This document shows, one piece after another, positions 1 to 11,425 of a stretch of DNA of 64,000 nucleotides; the first letter of the stretch is position 1, and every line of letters starts with the position of its first letter. The stretch lies in assembly GCA_029718625.1 (NCBI GenBank), contig CM056389.1:21795381-21859380 (forward strand), written 5' to 3'. The notes beneath the pieces are model-generated. The model saw only the letters and a program-made list of their open reading frames with translations, had not been told where the DNA came from and did not search any database. The translations under genes were made by a program, and so were the position numbers. Source of the DNA: Synaphobranchus kaupii (lineage: Eukaryota; Chordata; Actinopteri; Anguilliformes; Synaphobranchidae).

Positions 1-277
1 CATCATGGTCAAATGGTGAGATTGGGGAATCTGCAAAACTGACACTCCTTATCCAAACAGTTTGGAGGAGGATGTAATTTTTTTCCCCGTTTCCAAAACC
101 CAAATCAAACAAGGAAAAATGTAGGCTGTGCATAAAATTATGTGGGCGACCTCATTCACAATTGAACCCCTCGGAGACGACAAAGCACATCTAACATTAT
201 GTTTGCTCCAAGGTAAAAAGCTAGAGTTAGTTAACATCAACGTTACCCTTATTTTGGTGTTAATAGCTAACCATAAC

Positions 278-764
278 TGAAAAAAGAAATTAGCTACACA
301 ATAGTAGCCAATTGACTTAAAATATATCAAAATCTATTTCAACTGTTTTCAGTGGTCTAACAATGCAACGTTAATCACATCCTTAGCTTTGTATCTGTAA
401 CGGACGTCAGCTGTTATAGCTACAGTTTACGTTAGCTCTATCTAAAAAGGGTCATAATAAATTAAACGTTAAAAGAAGGAAAGAAAATCACTGTTCTCTA
501 ACAAACATGTTATTCCCGCAATTTGTTAGTGGGGAGCCAAGTCCCAAGTAACGTTACCCAAACACTTGAAGTTGCAGTTACATGCTGACCACCTCTAACT
601 AAGCTAAAAACATGAATAATGCAATAAGGTAATAGCCACTAAATAGACAAAGTATTGGAACATTTAATAGTAATGAAATAATATCAAACTCTAGCTTGAG
701 CCATTTAATTTGAAACAGCAAATTTAATCTCACCTCAAATGTAAATGGACAGAATTTTTATTTA
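278..764. repeat. Inverted duplicated segment, left copy
   Basis: Read as its reverse complement, this stretch matches 54667-55190 over nearly its whole length, with scattered substitutions and small indels. Both copies carry the same order of landmarks: a TTTAAT/AATTTAAA-rich start, a stretch complementary to ACATTTGAGGTGAGATTAAA, a GTAACGTTAC motif, and TTACGTTAGCTCTA. No coding potential is seen. The homology stops near 278 and 764. It is an old segmental or transposon-borne duplication of unknown family, now 54 kb apart in inverted orientation. Confidence 0.75.
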
Positions 765-1664
765 ATACAAAGGAATGTCCACTTCTGTAGCGTGAAATCA
801 ATACTGTAACGTTACTATTGTAACTAGGCATTTTAAAGCCACTTAGCTACTGTGCTGAAACTGGACATATTTGGACGTTTGGTTAATAGACCATATGTTA
901 GTGTTTGCAGATCTATTTTTAAAACATTAACGTTCGCTAACTTTGAATAACATTAACATTACCGGACTCCATCTCGTAAACAAACAGATGATAATAATGT
1001 CTTCATGAATGAGATATGGTTTGCTGTTTGATGCCAAGCCAGCTAGTCCCTCTGCTTATGTTAGGTTTCCACTGTCACTGAGGTAGCTATCTAGCAAATG
1101 AGACAGCACGCTGTGATGGAAATAATGCTGCATAGCATCATACAATCTACATTGAATCATTTCAGCTAGCATTTAAACTACACTACAAATATGAAATTGA
1201 AGATCAATTTTTCCAAAGGTTCCAAAAGGGCAGTAGCCTACTTTCCTGGTTGAAAATGCCATGTTTGCTTTGACGGACAGAAAGCTTGACGGACATAGCA
1301 ACAGTTATGCGGGGCTTAGCGAAGGGTCAGTAAGCTATATCTGCGCATGCAAGGTGGGACATACGCAAAGAGCTTAAAAAGGTTCTCACAATGTACATGT
1401 AGTTTTTTACATTAGTCACCTGGGAAGCCCACAAAAACACACGTTTACAGAGTCGATCGACAGGCATGCTACAAAACCAGTTGTTAAAAATACATAACCA
1501 CTGACGTTGCCATGGAGCTTTCCACCCCATATCGCCCTGTATGGCAGCATTTGGGGTGTATTTACCTAAGTAACATCTACATGCCTGGTTAAAAACAGCA
1601 CTGACACAAGAATAGTTTTTTATAGCCCCAGGCAACTGTAATATAGGTCAGATTAGGTAAAACC
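765..1664. other. No gene or recognisable repeat seen
   Basis: AT-rich DNA with repeated short GTTA/TAAC words such as AACGTTAC. I see no open frame resembling a protein family, no RNA gene and no clear element boundary. The open frame at 1327-1635 on the minus strand has no recognisable content. Confidence 0.5.
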
Positions 1665-3660
1665 AGGGATTTTACCTAACCATTTTACAGGACCATTTTT
1701 TCCTTTTGTCCACATTTACGTTGAGTTTCCATTGATGACACCAGCTATGAGCCACATCAAGCATCTCCTGTAATTCTTCTTCGGTTTCAGAAATTAAAAC
1801 AATGTCATCTGCATATAAAAGAATGGATATTTTTTCATTATCTATACAGACACCAGTGCCTAAGGCTTTGATTAACAGAGAGAGACCATTTATGTACATA
1901 GAAAACAAAATGGGAGGTAAAATACAGCCGTGTTTTACTCCAATGTCAGTCTATAAAACAGCCATTGACACAAACACAACACTTCACATTTTCATACATA
2001 GCAATGAGGCAGTTCAGTAGGGTGCCATTTAAGCCAAGCAACGACAGTTTGTCCCAGAGCGTGTTTCCGGGAATATGGTCGAAAGCTTTAGAAAAGTCAA
2101 TGAAGGAGAATATAGGCTTCTTCAGGTTTTTTCTCGAGTCTATAATTGTGGTAAGGTGGCAATATGATCGAGATAACTCTGTTTCTTGCTGAACCCATTT
2201 TGTTCATCTGCTATAATGTTGTTAGACTCGGCCCACTCAAAGATGTGATTAAATAGGACACAACAAAACAGCTTATATACAGCAGATGCCCCGATCAAAA
2301 GCATTATTTTGTCTTTACCCGCATATTTAGGGATGGGATTGATCATCCCATAACCACATCTCTGGGATCGCACCATATTAAAGACAGTAATTAAATATGT
2401 TATGCAAGATGTTCAGTGCGTTACCATTTTTCAGCACCTCAGCTGGTCACCTATCGTAACCATAAGCTTTACCTTTCTTAGCTGTTTGTAACATTAAATC
2501 TTTCACAATCTCATACTCACTAATATGTTCGTTCGGAGGAGAGTCAGGGTTAGTGTCTGTATTGTGTCTAGCCGTGGGCCTGGGGTCACTGTGGTGAGCA
2601 GATTGGAACAGGCTGGCAAACTCATTTTTCTATGTCTCTAAAACAGCGTGTTTGTCAGTCTGAGGAGTCGCATCAGGCCCCGGGACCTCCCAGGGGATCT
2701 GATGGCAGCATTTCCTACCAACACCAAGTAGGTTAACATGTCGCCAGAAGGCCCTTGAGTCAGTGCTCTCAAGTCTGTGAATATTTTCCAGTTGTCGTCT
2801 CCAATGTCCTCTGTGCATCCCTCATTGCAGCTTTAGCCTGCATCTTTCCAGGACCGGGAGGGCAGGATGTCCATTCCTGTTCCGCTGAGCAGAGACTGTT
2901 CCATAGTGAGGACTGCTCCTCTGTCCAGCAGGCTTTTTTTTAAACCTCTTCTTTTTATTAGAGCAACCCAGCTGAATAGAGACAGACGTCCCTGTGGGGG
3001 ATCTGATCTTGCGTCTCCTGCTTTACAGTGTCACAGAACTGTCCACACACAGAGTGCACAGTAAGCTGGTTTGCTGCTGAGGCGTCTAGCTGTGCTACTG
3101 AGAGTCCCTGAGAGTGGCTTGACATTGTGTCACTTGTCAATAAATTGTCAGGGATACTGGACAGATTAAAAGTGGTAAACGAGACCCCCCCCCTCCCAGT
3201 CCCCATCTCTCTGTTTGGCAGGCTGGGGGTGGAAGATGGTGCTGGATGAGCCATGAAACATGTACGACAGGAGAAGTCCGGGATTACCGGGGATGTGTCA
3301 ATAATAGACACACAGCCAGCCTGTGTGAAGAAGTCCCTGCTTCTAGTCACTAAACCAATCCAGATTTTCATAGGGGACCAGTATATAATCAACAACTGAT
3401 AGCCCCTTGGTTGACAAACATGTAAAGTCATTGTTCCAGTAGTGTCTTCCATTTAAAATACAACAATTTGCATCTGATAAGAAACCGAATAAGCAGTCCA
3501 CCATGGGAGTTGAATGAGATGTCGACTATATTCCGTTCTCCATTGGTGTCCAACCCCTCAATATAATCCTGAGAGTTTGCACACCGGCTGTTGAAATCAC
3601 CCATTATGACAAAAGGGCCAAGTTTTTGAAAATCTGTAGACATTTGTCAGGAGGTTCTCA
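1665..3660 (-). pseudogene. Decayed non-LTR retrotransposon (LINE): endonuclease and reverse transcriptase remains
   Basis: Read on the minus strand, fragments occur in the order expected of an APE-type LINE. An endonuclease piece with the MGDFNSR motif lies at about 3428-3643. A linker follows at 2958-3452 and 2630-2818, the latter with a SRAFWRHVN stretch typical of the pre-RT region. RT pieces come next at 2140-2376 (a GFSKKQSYLDHI region). The last piece at 1672-2030 carries ILPPILFSMYINGL and the catalytic YADDIVLI motif (about 1820-1830). The pieces are in different frames and separated by stops, so the copy is dead, and both ends are missing. The YADD box itself is intact. The clade is not certain. 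Encoded proteins would normally nick DNA and copy the element's own RNA into the genome. Confidence 0.8.
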
Positions 3661-3939
3661 TAGATCCACCTAAGGAAAATAAACAAAGTAAGGAGTAATC
3701 ATTACTATACATCACATCTTCTTTAAGAAATTGATTTACAGTGCAAGCATTTTAACACAACATTGCGGCGTTCCTTTCGTATTTGATTATACTAATATAA
3801 TGTAACTTACATTCTTTATCTCGTTCAAAATGTAACTTACAGTCTCAATATTCAACATTATTATTTTAGTTTTTTTTTTTTTTTTTTTACATTGAATAAC
3901 GTTTAGGTGGTTTGATCAGTCTGCCAGACCATGACATCA

Positions 3940-4765
3940 TGACAGGTTCCCCCGTGTCCCCCATGTCCAGTTTTTTGCGTCAATGTTTCTTTCACAGGTG
4001 ATGGTGCGATTTCACTGGTGCGGTCCATTCTGTTGGTGTACTGTTGATTGAGGGTAAGTCTCCCAAGGACGTGGTTCTGGAAACTAAATTTCTCTGGTCT
4101 TCAACAGGTGTCTCTCTGGTTTCTTTTGAAGGTACTCCCATCAGGTGTTTGAATCACAAAGGATCTCGGTTTGTCATGATTCCTTGCCACGACTGCTGGC
4201 TGGCAGTTGTTCTGTACCCCGACTCTAACCTTCTCTCCTTCAGAACTGGTAAGTATCTTGCTCCAGGGTCAAAGTAGTGCTTTTGTTTTAGCTGTCTTTC
4301 CTTGATTTTACTTTGCACATTTTTCTACAGTTGTGGTTTCAACAGCTGAGTTGTAGTTGGCAGTTTTGTTTTTTGTCTTCGACCCATGAGCAGTTGTGCA
4401 GTTTCACTCCATCCAGTGTTGTGTTCCTGTATTCAAGGAGAGAGAGGTAAGGGTCTCCTTGGCTTTCCTGTGCTTTCTTTAGCAGGTTCTTCACCGTCTG
4501 GATTGTCAGTTCACTTTGTCCGTTGGATTGAAGAAATCCAGGGCTGGATGTGGAATGCACAAACTCCCAATTCTCTGCAGATTTCTTGAATTCTGCACTT
4601 ACGAACTGTGGACCTCGTCCAGAATCCCATGTCTTGCAAAGATGGATTTCAGAGCTGTTATGATGTGCTTGCTTGTGATCTGTGGTAGTTTGGCAATGTG
4701 GTAGTTAATGGTATTTTGAGAAGTAATCTACACACATGAGATATTCACCTTGATCATAGTGGAAC
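3940..4765 (-). pseudogene. Ty3/gypsy LTR retrotransposon remnant: integrase core and C-terminus
   Basis: On the minus strand, about 4765-4340 reads as the end of a gypsy integrase core: a YLMCVDYFSKY-like start, a GPQFVSAEFKK stretch, then HSTSSPGFLQSNGQSE and the IQTVKNLLKKAQES helix, which carries the region of the catalytic glutamate. Downstream, 4277-4044 reads as the integrase C-terminal domain (a YFDPGA-like segment, then a stretch resembling VGVQNNWQPAV). Frameshifts separate the parts, for example near 4710 and 4340. No LTR, RT or RNase H is found nearby, so it is a truncated fossil. The family assignment rests on these motifs. Confidence 0.75.
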
Positions 4766-4766
4766 A

Positions 4767-5549
4767 GGGGTGCGTTTCCCAAAAGCATCGTTAAGGATAA
4801 GACGTCGTAAAACCCTTCGTACGAACCTTCTTGAACTTTGGGTGCGTTTCCCAAAAGTATCTTAACTTAAGACGCTCTTAGAAGCACTCGCAGATTAACG
4901 ATTACTCCAGAGCAGTCGTAGATGGTTAAGTGCGTTTTAGCAGCCCATTAATCACATACTTTATTAGATTTTTCGTGTTAGTGTTCATTTAATTTTATGG
5001 TTACCATAACCACTGATTGTTTTTTTTATAGTGATGTTAGATGCAACAATATTTACGTTTATTTATTTTTAATTTACTTATTTTTATATATTTGGAAATG
5101 ACCCACAAAAGCCATTCCTTAAATAGCCCTATAAATAAATAAGTTTGAGACAAGTAAAATCAGTGGGAAAAATAATTTATTTCAAAAGAAAATTTGAAGT
5201 GCCTAACCGGCCATGTATTGGGCAATACAGTGGGGTTCGCTTCTCCCAATCTATCGCCCCTCCTCCTCCCATGTCAGCATCACCACAGACAGAAGTACAG
5301 AGATGTAAAATCCAGGGATGAGAAAGGAAAAGTCCTGCTATGTGTTTCTTCCACTCATTAACTGATTTCACTAATTAGTTCTACCTCCTGGCTGAAGAAT
5401 TGTGCAAATGAGCAAATCCAGGTTATTGGAACTAAATACTGGGGAGGACTTTTTACTTTCTGAACCCGGATTTTACACCTCTGGTTTAGTAGCACTTAAG
5501 AGGTGACTGTGCGTTCAGGCTTTAAGAACTGTTTTGGGAAACGCGTGTG
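4767..5549 (+). repeat. Fold-back (TTTCCCAAAAG) repeat, copy A
   Basis: Starts with GGGTGCGTTTCCCAAAAGCA and ends near TTTTGGGAAACGCG, so the termini are inverted. An internal second GGTGCGTTTCCCAAAAG box lies at about 4840. The body matches copy B (18635-19270) and, inverted, copy C (19372-19960). Features shared by all three are AACCGGCCATGTATTGGGC and AGAAAGGAAAAGTCCTGCT. It looks like a nonautonomous DNA transposon. Copy A contains a hAT-like MITE (5298-5483). No transposase is encoded. Confidence 0.75.
5298..5483. mobile_element. hAT-like MITE nested in fold-back copy A
   Basis: Inverted ends CAGAGATGTAAAATCCAGG and CCGGATTTTACACCTCTG enclose a body closely related to the separate MITE at 62192-62384, which shares AGTCCTGC, TTTCACTAATTAGTTCTACC and ATACTGGGGAGGA. 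The CAG...CTG ends with a CAGRGGTG-type TIR suggest the hAT superfamily. The target-site duplication here is poor. Confidence 0.65.
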
Positions 5550-5588
5550 AAACCAGAAATGTTTTCGCTAATTAGAGTCATGGGCTGA

Positions 5589-5682
5589 AGTCCCTTTTCT
5601 GTTACAGTATGACAATGACCTCATGCACAAAGAGAGGTCCATACAGAAATGGTTCATCGAGATCGGTGTGTAAGAACTTGCA
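5589..5682 (+). pseudogene. Tc1-like transposase fragment
   Basis: About 90 bases encode the stretch around the second catalytic aspartate of a fish Tc1-like transposase (a QYDNDLMHKERSIQKW-like reading). The same piece is found at 34495-34585. No TIRs adjoin it, so only a fossil remains. Confidence 0.65.
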
Positions 5683-6346
5683 ATGCAATAGAACAATCTC
5701 AGTGACATGTACATTGTAACTAACGGTCTTACCGAGCTGATGGAAAACAAGCTTCCACACTCCTTGTGCTTTAAACTTAGAATGAACTTCAAAAAGGCAG
5801 GGAACTTGATGGAAATTTTATGTAATGCTGCTCGTCGTATGTTACTGTGTGCTTCTATTTTCGCCAGGTCTCTCTGGACTAATCTGGTAAAAAAAAGGGT
5901 AAAAAGTAAAATCGTTAACTCGGTGCATAATTCCATTTTAACTGTGAAACGTAGCCTACATTGGACTACAAACTGATAAATCTAAGTCATATGGTATACA
6001 TGCATTCGTGAAAACAGTCATAAATTCTAATTCCTATGGCACTTTGTTCTAGAAGTTTTTTTCCAATTTCTTGATTTAATTTGGGGCAACTGAAATAAGT
6101 CTTAGTATTCTGAAATAAATGTTTCATTTTTGTTTTGGTGAACAAGGGTTCTCATTACATTTCACAATAAACTTATGTTTTGAATCAATAATGTGGTTTA
6201 CAATCCAAATGAATGCACAATGACAGGTTTTGAATGAAAGACTGGCTGCGTTACAAGTGTGACCAGTTTTGAATTTTGTACAAAAGGTTGTGAAAATATA
6301 CCACATACTAACTGTACCAAGTCAATAAAAAAAGTGTAATAAAGCA
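5683..6346. other. No gene seen
   Basis: AT-rich, with a short stretch near 6046-6130 (ending TTCTGAAATAAATGTTTCAT) that resembles 55914-56000. Open frames at 5707-5976 (+) and 5568-5936 (-) overlap each other on opposite strands and show no family motif, so I do not call them genes. Confidence 0.4.
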
Positions 6347-6994
6347 ATAAAAGACAACTAACGTAAGTGTTCTTGCACCCTGGCTATCTATTTGAATAAA
6401 TTATGTCAAATACTCAAGGTTGTAGGTCTAGGACTTGAGGACAAAATTAAAATTATTTTTTCTTTTTTACATAATTATGCAAAAAATATTTTAATATTCT
6501 TAGGAATATGCAAGAGGACATGATAAACTTTTTAGCAGTGCTGGATTTTTTTTTTTACAATAAAATATTATTTTATATTGAAGGTTCTGGATTAAGCTCG
6601 GTGACGTGCGATTTTGCTTTATTTGTTACTTTAAAAATTTTATATCTAAAAAAACACATCACACATATTGAGTGCATTATGAAAGAACACACAGAAGTTT
6701 AAAAAATTACGATCTGTATGTAGCTGTACATTTCAGTTTTATTCATCAAAATGTCCAATGGACAAAAGATGTCCTCAAATGCTGAAATTACTCTCATATT
6801 GTATTTGACTGCTTTGGCAACACCAGGCATGCCTTGCCGAAGAGCTCTAACTTAGACCCTGTTATTATAAAGGCCTGTTTGTCAACACGGCCTTATGACT
6901 GCATGACTGAACGTCAGTGTATCAGTGTATGGCCAAGGAATTGAGCTTGCAACTTCAACAGTTGTGGTGAAGGCTACGTTTATAGCCTATATAT
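6347..6994 (+). repeat. Direct segmental duplication, left copy, part 1
   Basis: Matches 52450-53075 in the same orientation along its length; examples are CTTGCACCCTGGCTATCTAT, TGCATTATGAAAGAACACAC and TTGTCAACACGGCCTTATGA. The last roughly 75 bases (from about 6915) are a degenerate tRNA-derived SINE start (GTGTATCAGTG...CAACTTCAACAG), also present in the right copy. The homology breaks where the LINE at 6995 begins and resumes at 11066. Confidence 0.75.
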
Positions 6995-9362
6995 TAATTA
7001 TTTTTCTACAACCTTTCAGTCTGTCGTAAACAAGCATGCCCCTTTTAAAAGATTCCGAGTAAAAAACAGATCAAATCCCTGGTTCTCCAATGGCTTATCT
7101 AACGAACTACATGATAGAGATAGGGCATGGAAACGGGCCAGAGAGACAGACTCACTCGCGGACTGGCAGCACTTTAGACAGCTACGAAATAAATGCTGTG
7201 CCTCAATAAGGAAAGCTAAATCAAATTACTATATAACCTCACTATCTGATTCGGATGGCGATCCGACTAAATTTTGGAAGGTTGTGAATTCCTTGAAGCA
7301 TGGTTCTGCTCCTTCCTTACCACATTTCATTAATTCCGATTCTGGTCCTATTTTTGAGAAAAATGAAATGGGGAATGCTTTTAATAGTAATTTTATAGAA
7401 GCAGGAAATATTTTTGAAAATTCACATCATGCTGTTCTGCAAATAGATGGATTAAATTTTAGCTGCAGCTCCATTGAAAGCCCATTAATAAACAGAGCTA
7501 TGTTTTCATTTAGATTCTTTAGAGAACAAGAAGTATTGGAGGCCTTACTTGCCATAAATACAAAGAAATCGAAGGGGGAAGATCAATTAGACCCTATTTT
7601 TCTATGAATGGAATTGCTAATCCATTAACAAATATTTTTAATCTGTCACTTATTACTGGTGCTATTCCTGATGTTTGGAAATCAGCACGTTCTACCTCTA
7701 TTTAAAGGGGGTGCACCCAGTGAGCTGAATAATTACAGACCTATTTCTAAACTCCCTTGTTTGGCAAAAATTTTAGAATTTTTTATAAATCTGCAACTAC
7801 GCTATCCAGGAATAATATTTTTAATCAGTTTCAGTCTGGTTTCAGACCTGGCCACAGTACCATATCAGCAGCCTCCCTGGTCATAAACGACATTAAAATG
7901 CATTAGATAGCAAACAAAAATGTGCAGCCCTTTTTATAGACCTGTCCAAGGCATTTGATACGGTTGACCATTCAATACTTTTGACCAGGTTGTCCTCCGT
8001 TGGCCTAGATGGAAATGCTTTAAATTGGTTTCACAATTACCTCTCTAACAGGACCCAAGCTATTGTAATAGATGAGGTGAAGTCACTCTTTCTAAAGGTC
8101 AATAAAGTGGTCCCACAAGGATCCATCCTGGGCCCGATATTATTTACCATTTATATAAACGAGATTGCCACTAAAGTAGAAAATTGTAATGTTCATTTCT
8201 ACGCCGATGCTCTAATTATTGATACCGTAATTTACTCATCAGCATCCACAAGCAGACAAGCTCTCACTTATATACAAACTGCTTTTAACAGTATTCAATT
8301 AGAATTGGCCAGTTTGAAATTAGTTTTGAATGCAAATAAAACAAAGTATATGTTTTTCTCCACACACAATGTAGACCCTATGGATGCTCATTTATTTACC
8401 TTGAATAATATTGAAATCGAATGCGTCCAAAATTATAAGTATCTGGGTATCTGGTTAGATCATGATTTTTCATACAGGTCACATGTGGCTAATCTCACAA
8501 AAAAACTTAAACCTAAACTTGGCTTTCTTTTTAGAAACAAGTCTTGCCTCTCCTCCTTGGTTAGCAGGACAAAGATTGTTCAGGCCACAATTTTACCAGT
8601 ACTTGATTATGGGGATGTTTTATATATGCATGCCCCCACTTGTGTTTTAAAACCCTTGGATGCCATATACCATAGTGTATTGCGCTTTATCACAGGTGAC
8701 GGCTTTAGAACCCATCACTGTGACTTGTATAAATCAGTAGGCTGGTCCTCCTTAGAGCTACGGAGGAAGCAACACGGTATTGTATTTGTTTATAAAGCGT
8801 TGCTTGCGAAACTCCCTCATTATTTAACAAAACATATATTTTTTAAGGTTTCAAAATATAATACTAGAGCTCAGGACTGGATTACTTTAGATATACCTCG
8901 ATTTAGAACTGAACTGGGTAAAACTGCCTTCAGTGTTTCTGCGCCCAAATTGTGGAATGAAACCCAGGAATCACTTCACTTAACTTCACTGGTATCTGTT
9001 GAACATTTTAAGCAACTGGTTTTTAATTTATTAGAGAAGGAAGGTACATGTACCTGCATGGCCTAATCATCCATGTGTTCTTTGCTCAGGATGCATCCTA
9101 TGATTGTGGGCCTGTATATGTTTGTGCTCATGTGTATACTTACATAAGTATGTATGCATTTGTGTAAGTATGTGTATGTATATATGTATGTACTACCATT
9201 TATTCTTATTCTCTTTTACTTGAAAATCATCTCTGTACATCTTATATTTCTCTGTATAACTTACTAGAATGGTCATTTTTCTGTTTATCATTGTATGGTT
9301 GCAGGGCCCCCCTGAAAAAGAGATTTTGATCTCAGTGGGGTCCCCCTGCATAAATAAAGGAA

Positions 9363-9363
<1 letters not shown>
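6995..9363 (+). pseudogene. 5'-truncated LINE (CR1/L2-like group) with broken RT
   Basis: Conceptual frames begin in the linker before RT (a HAPFKRFRVKNRSNPW reading near 7040) and run through RT blocks: LPLFKGG...NNYRPIS near 7700, FIDLSKAFDTVDHS near 7935, and then a 361-residue frame at 7981-9066. That frame carries VPQGSILGPILF and an FYADA box at about 8198-8212, where active enzymes have YADD. At least three frameshifts or stops interrupt the coding region (near 7605, 7800 and 7900), and the endonuclease half is absent. The 3' end carries a hairpin-like tail (GCAGGGCCCCCCTG...GGGGTCCCCCTGC, 9302-9350) followed by ATAAATAAAGG, typical of fish LINEs of this group. The copy is dead. The clade is my inference from motif style. 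Confidence 0.85.

Positions 9364-9370
<7 letters not shown>

Positions 9371-9399
<29 letters not shown>
9371..9399. repeat. (AT)n microsatellite, left part
   Basis: An AT run follows the LINE tail and is continued at 11038-11070 beyond the Tc1 element, so the transposon appears to have landed inside this TA-rich tract. Confidence 0.85.
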
Positions 9400-11037
9400 C
9401 AGTCAAGCCGGAAAGTCTGAACACTCCTTTCACCTTCTCCATGTTTTATTACGTTACAGACATATTCTACAATAGATTGAGCTAATTTTTTGTCTCAATA
9501 TTCTACACAAAATAGCCCATAATGACAAAGTGAAAACAGGTTTTTAGACATTTGTGCTAATTTATTAAAAATCTAAATGTAAAATATCATATGTACACAA
9601 GTGTGCACACCCTTTGATATGACACCCAAAAGTGAGCTGAGGTGCATTTTGTTTCCACTGATACTGCTTGAGATGTTTCTACAACTTAATTGGATTCCAC
9701 CTGTGATAAATTCAATTGATTGGACATGATTGGGGATTGCCAACACCTGCCTATATAAGGTCCCACAGTTGACAGTGCATGTCAGAGCAAACTCCAAGCC
9801 ATGGGGTCAAAGGAATTATCTGCAGACCTCAGAAACAGGATTGTGTCAAGGCATAGATCTGGAGAATGGTATGGAAAAATCTCTGCAGCTTTACAGGTCC
9901 CAAAGAGCACAGTGGCCACCATCATTCGTAAATGGAAGAAGTTTGGAACCACCAAGAATCTTCCTAGACCTGGCCACCCGGCCAAACTGAGCAATCGGGG
10001 AAGACGGGCCTTGGCCAGGGAGGTGAGCAGGAACCCGAGGGTCACTCTGACAGAGCTCCAGCGTATCCTTGTGGAGATGGGAGAACCTTTCATAAGATCA
10101 ACCATCCAGGCAGCACTCCACCAATCAGGCCTATGGTAGAGTGGCCAGACGGAAGCCCCTCCTTAGTAAAAGGCACATCACAGCCCGCTTGGAGTTTGCC
10201 AAAAGGCACCTAGAGGACTCTCAAACCATGAGAATCAAGATTCTCTGGTCTGATGAAACCAAAATTGAACTTTTTGGCCTGAATACCAAGCGTCACGTCT
10301 GGAGGAAACCAGGCACCGCTCATCACCTGGCTAATACCATCCCTACAGTGAAGCATGGCGGTGGCAGCATCATGATGTGGGGATGTTTTTCAGCAGCGGG
10401 AACGGGGCGACTAGTCCTGATAGAGGGAAAGATGAATGCAGCTAAGTACACCGAGATCCTTGAAGAAAACCTGCTCCAGAGCACTCTGGACCTCAGACTA
10501 GGGCGAAGGTTTACCTTCCAACATGACAACGACCCGAAGCACACAGCCAAGAGAACAAAGGAGTGGCTTCGGAGAAAGTCTGTGCATGTCCTTGAGTGGC
10601 CCAGCCAGAGCCCAGACCTGAATCCAATTGAACATCTGTGGAAAGAGCTGAAAATGGCTGTGTACCGACGCTCCCCATCCGACCTGACGGAGCTTGCAAG
10701 GATATGCCAAGAGGAATGGGCAAAAATGTCCAGAAACAAGTGTGCCAAGCTCGTAGCTTCTTTCCCAAGACGCCTTGAAGCTGTAATCGCTGCCAAAGGT
10801 GCAGCAACCAAGTATTAGGCTAAGGGTGTGTACAGATATGTAACCCCTAAATAACCTATTTTTGTCAGTAAAATAAAATTGCATATTTTCTAAAAACCTG
10901 TTTTCACTCTGTCATTATTGGCTATTGTGTGTAGATGTTTGAGGCAAAAAATGAACTCAATCTATTGTAGTATAAGTCTGTAACGTAATAAAATGTAGAG
11001 AAGGTGAAAGGAGTGTTCAGACTTTCCGGCTTGACTG
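9400..11037 (+). mobile_element. Complete Tc1-like DNA transposon (1638 bp), TIR to TIR
   Basis: Bounded by TA on both sides (9398-9399 and 11038-11039). The ends are perfectly inverted over their first bases (CAGTCAAGCCGGAAAGTCTG at 9400; complement ending at 11037). Inverted similarity extends about 145-150 bases, roughly 9400-9547 and 10891-11037, through TTTTATTACGTTACAGAC and AAAACAGGTTTTTAGA. It carries one transposase gene (9801-10818) split by a small deletion. Structure and length match Tc1 elements of fish. Intact ends mean it could still be mobilised in trans. Confidence 0.95.
9801..10818 (+). pseudogene. Tc1 DD34E transposase, nearly full length, one frameshift
   Basis: Two adjoining frames make up the protein. 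The first (9801-10139, 112 residues) is the N-terminal paired-like helix-turn-helix DNA-binding region (KISAALQVPKSTVATIIRKW). The second (from 10141) is the DDE catalytic domain with [11 protein letters not shown], the glycine-rich [22 protein letters not shown] and LNPIEHLW. Counting from the D of HDN to the E of PIEH gives 34 residues, i.e. DD34E, and all three catalytic residues are present. Near 10132-10137 the reading slips: by family length about two bases are missing, giving an early TAG at 10137-10139. Total length is that of a usual Tc1 transposase (about 340). Transposase cuts out the element and inserts it at TA. Confidence 0.93.
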
Positions 11038-11065
11038 TATATATATATATATATATCTATATATA

Positions 11066-11425
11066 TATACATTTGGGATTATACATTCAATAGGCAAGGG
11101 AGGGTAGGTGCGAATTTTAATTGATGTCCCAGAATTCCCAAGAACACGCATCCCCCACACACCAGGAGATATATACTGCAGTATGAGTGGAGAAGCACAT
11201 TAGACTAAAGGGTTCCGACTAGAGACCAATGCTGAGAAGAACTGGCGAGTAGCGTTCTCCTGCTGGGCTAATTCTACTCTGCGCCTTTAATCTGTCGCTT
11301 TTTCGCAATTAATTCAGACGACGGCTGCATGTTAGTGGACGTTTTCTGGAAAACGTGTAGATATTATAACAAAAATAATTTTTTTTTCCTTTTTTTGGGG
11401 AGGGAAGAAAGAAGGTAATAAAAAC
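11066..11425 (+). repeat. Direct segmental duplication, left copy, part 2
   Basis: Matches 53251-53580: ATTTGGGATTA, CCCACACACCAGG, GTATGAGTGGAGAAGCACAT, AAGAACTGGCGAGTAGCGTT, AGATATTATAAC, then GGGGAGG-AGAAAGAAGG. In the right copy this directly follows the homologue of 6347-6994, so about 4 kb of LINE and Tc1 was added on the left. A shorter related piece is at 21340-21400, after receptor 1. No ORF is seen. Confidence 0.75.

Noticed and set aside
2958..3452. 164-residue minus-strand frame as a separate gene
   Set aside because: It lies between the endonuclease and RT pieces of the LINE in the same orientation and belongs to it.
10323..10884. Minus-strand frames of 98-162 residues
   Set aside because: They lie antisense to the Tc1 transposase catalytic domain.
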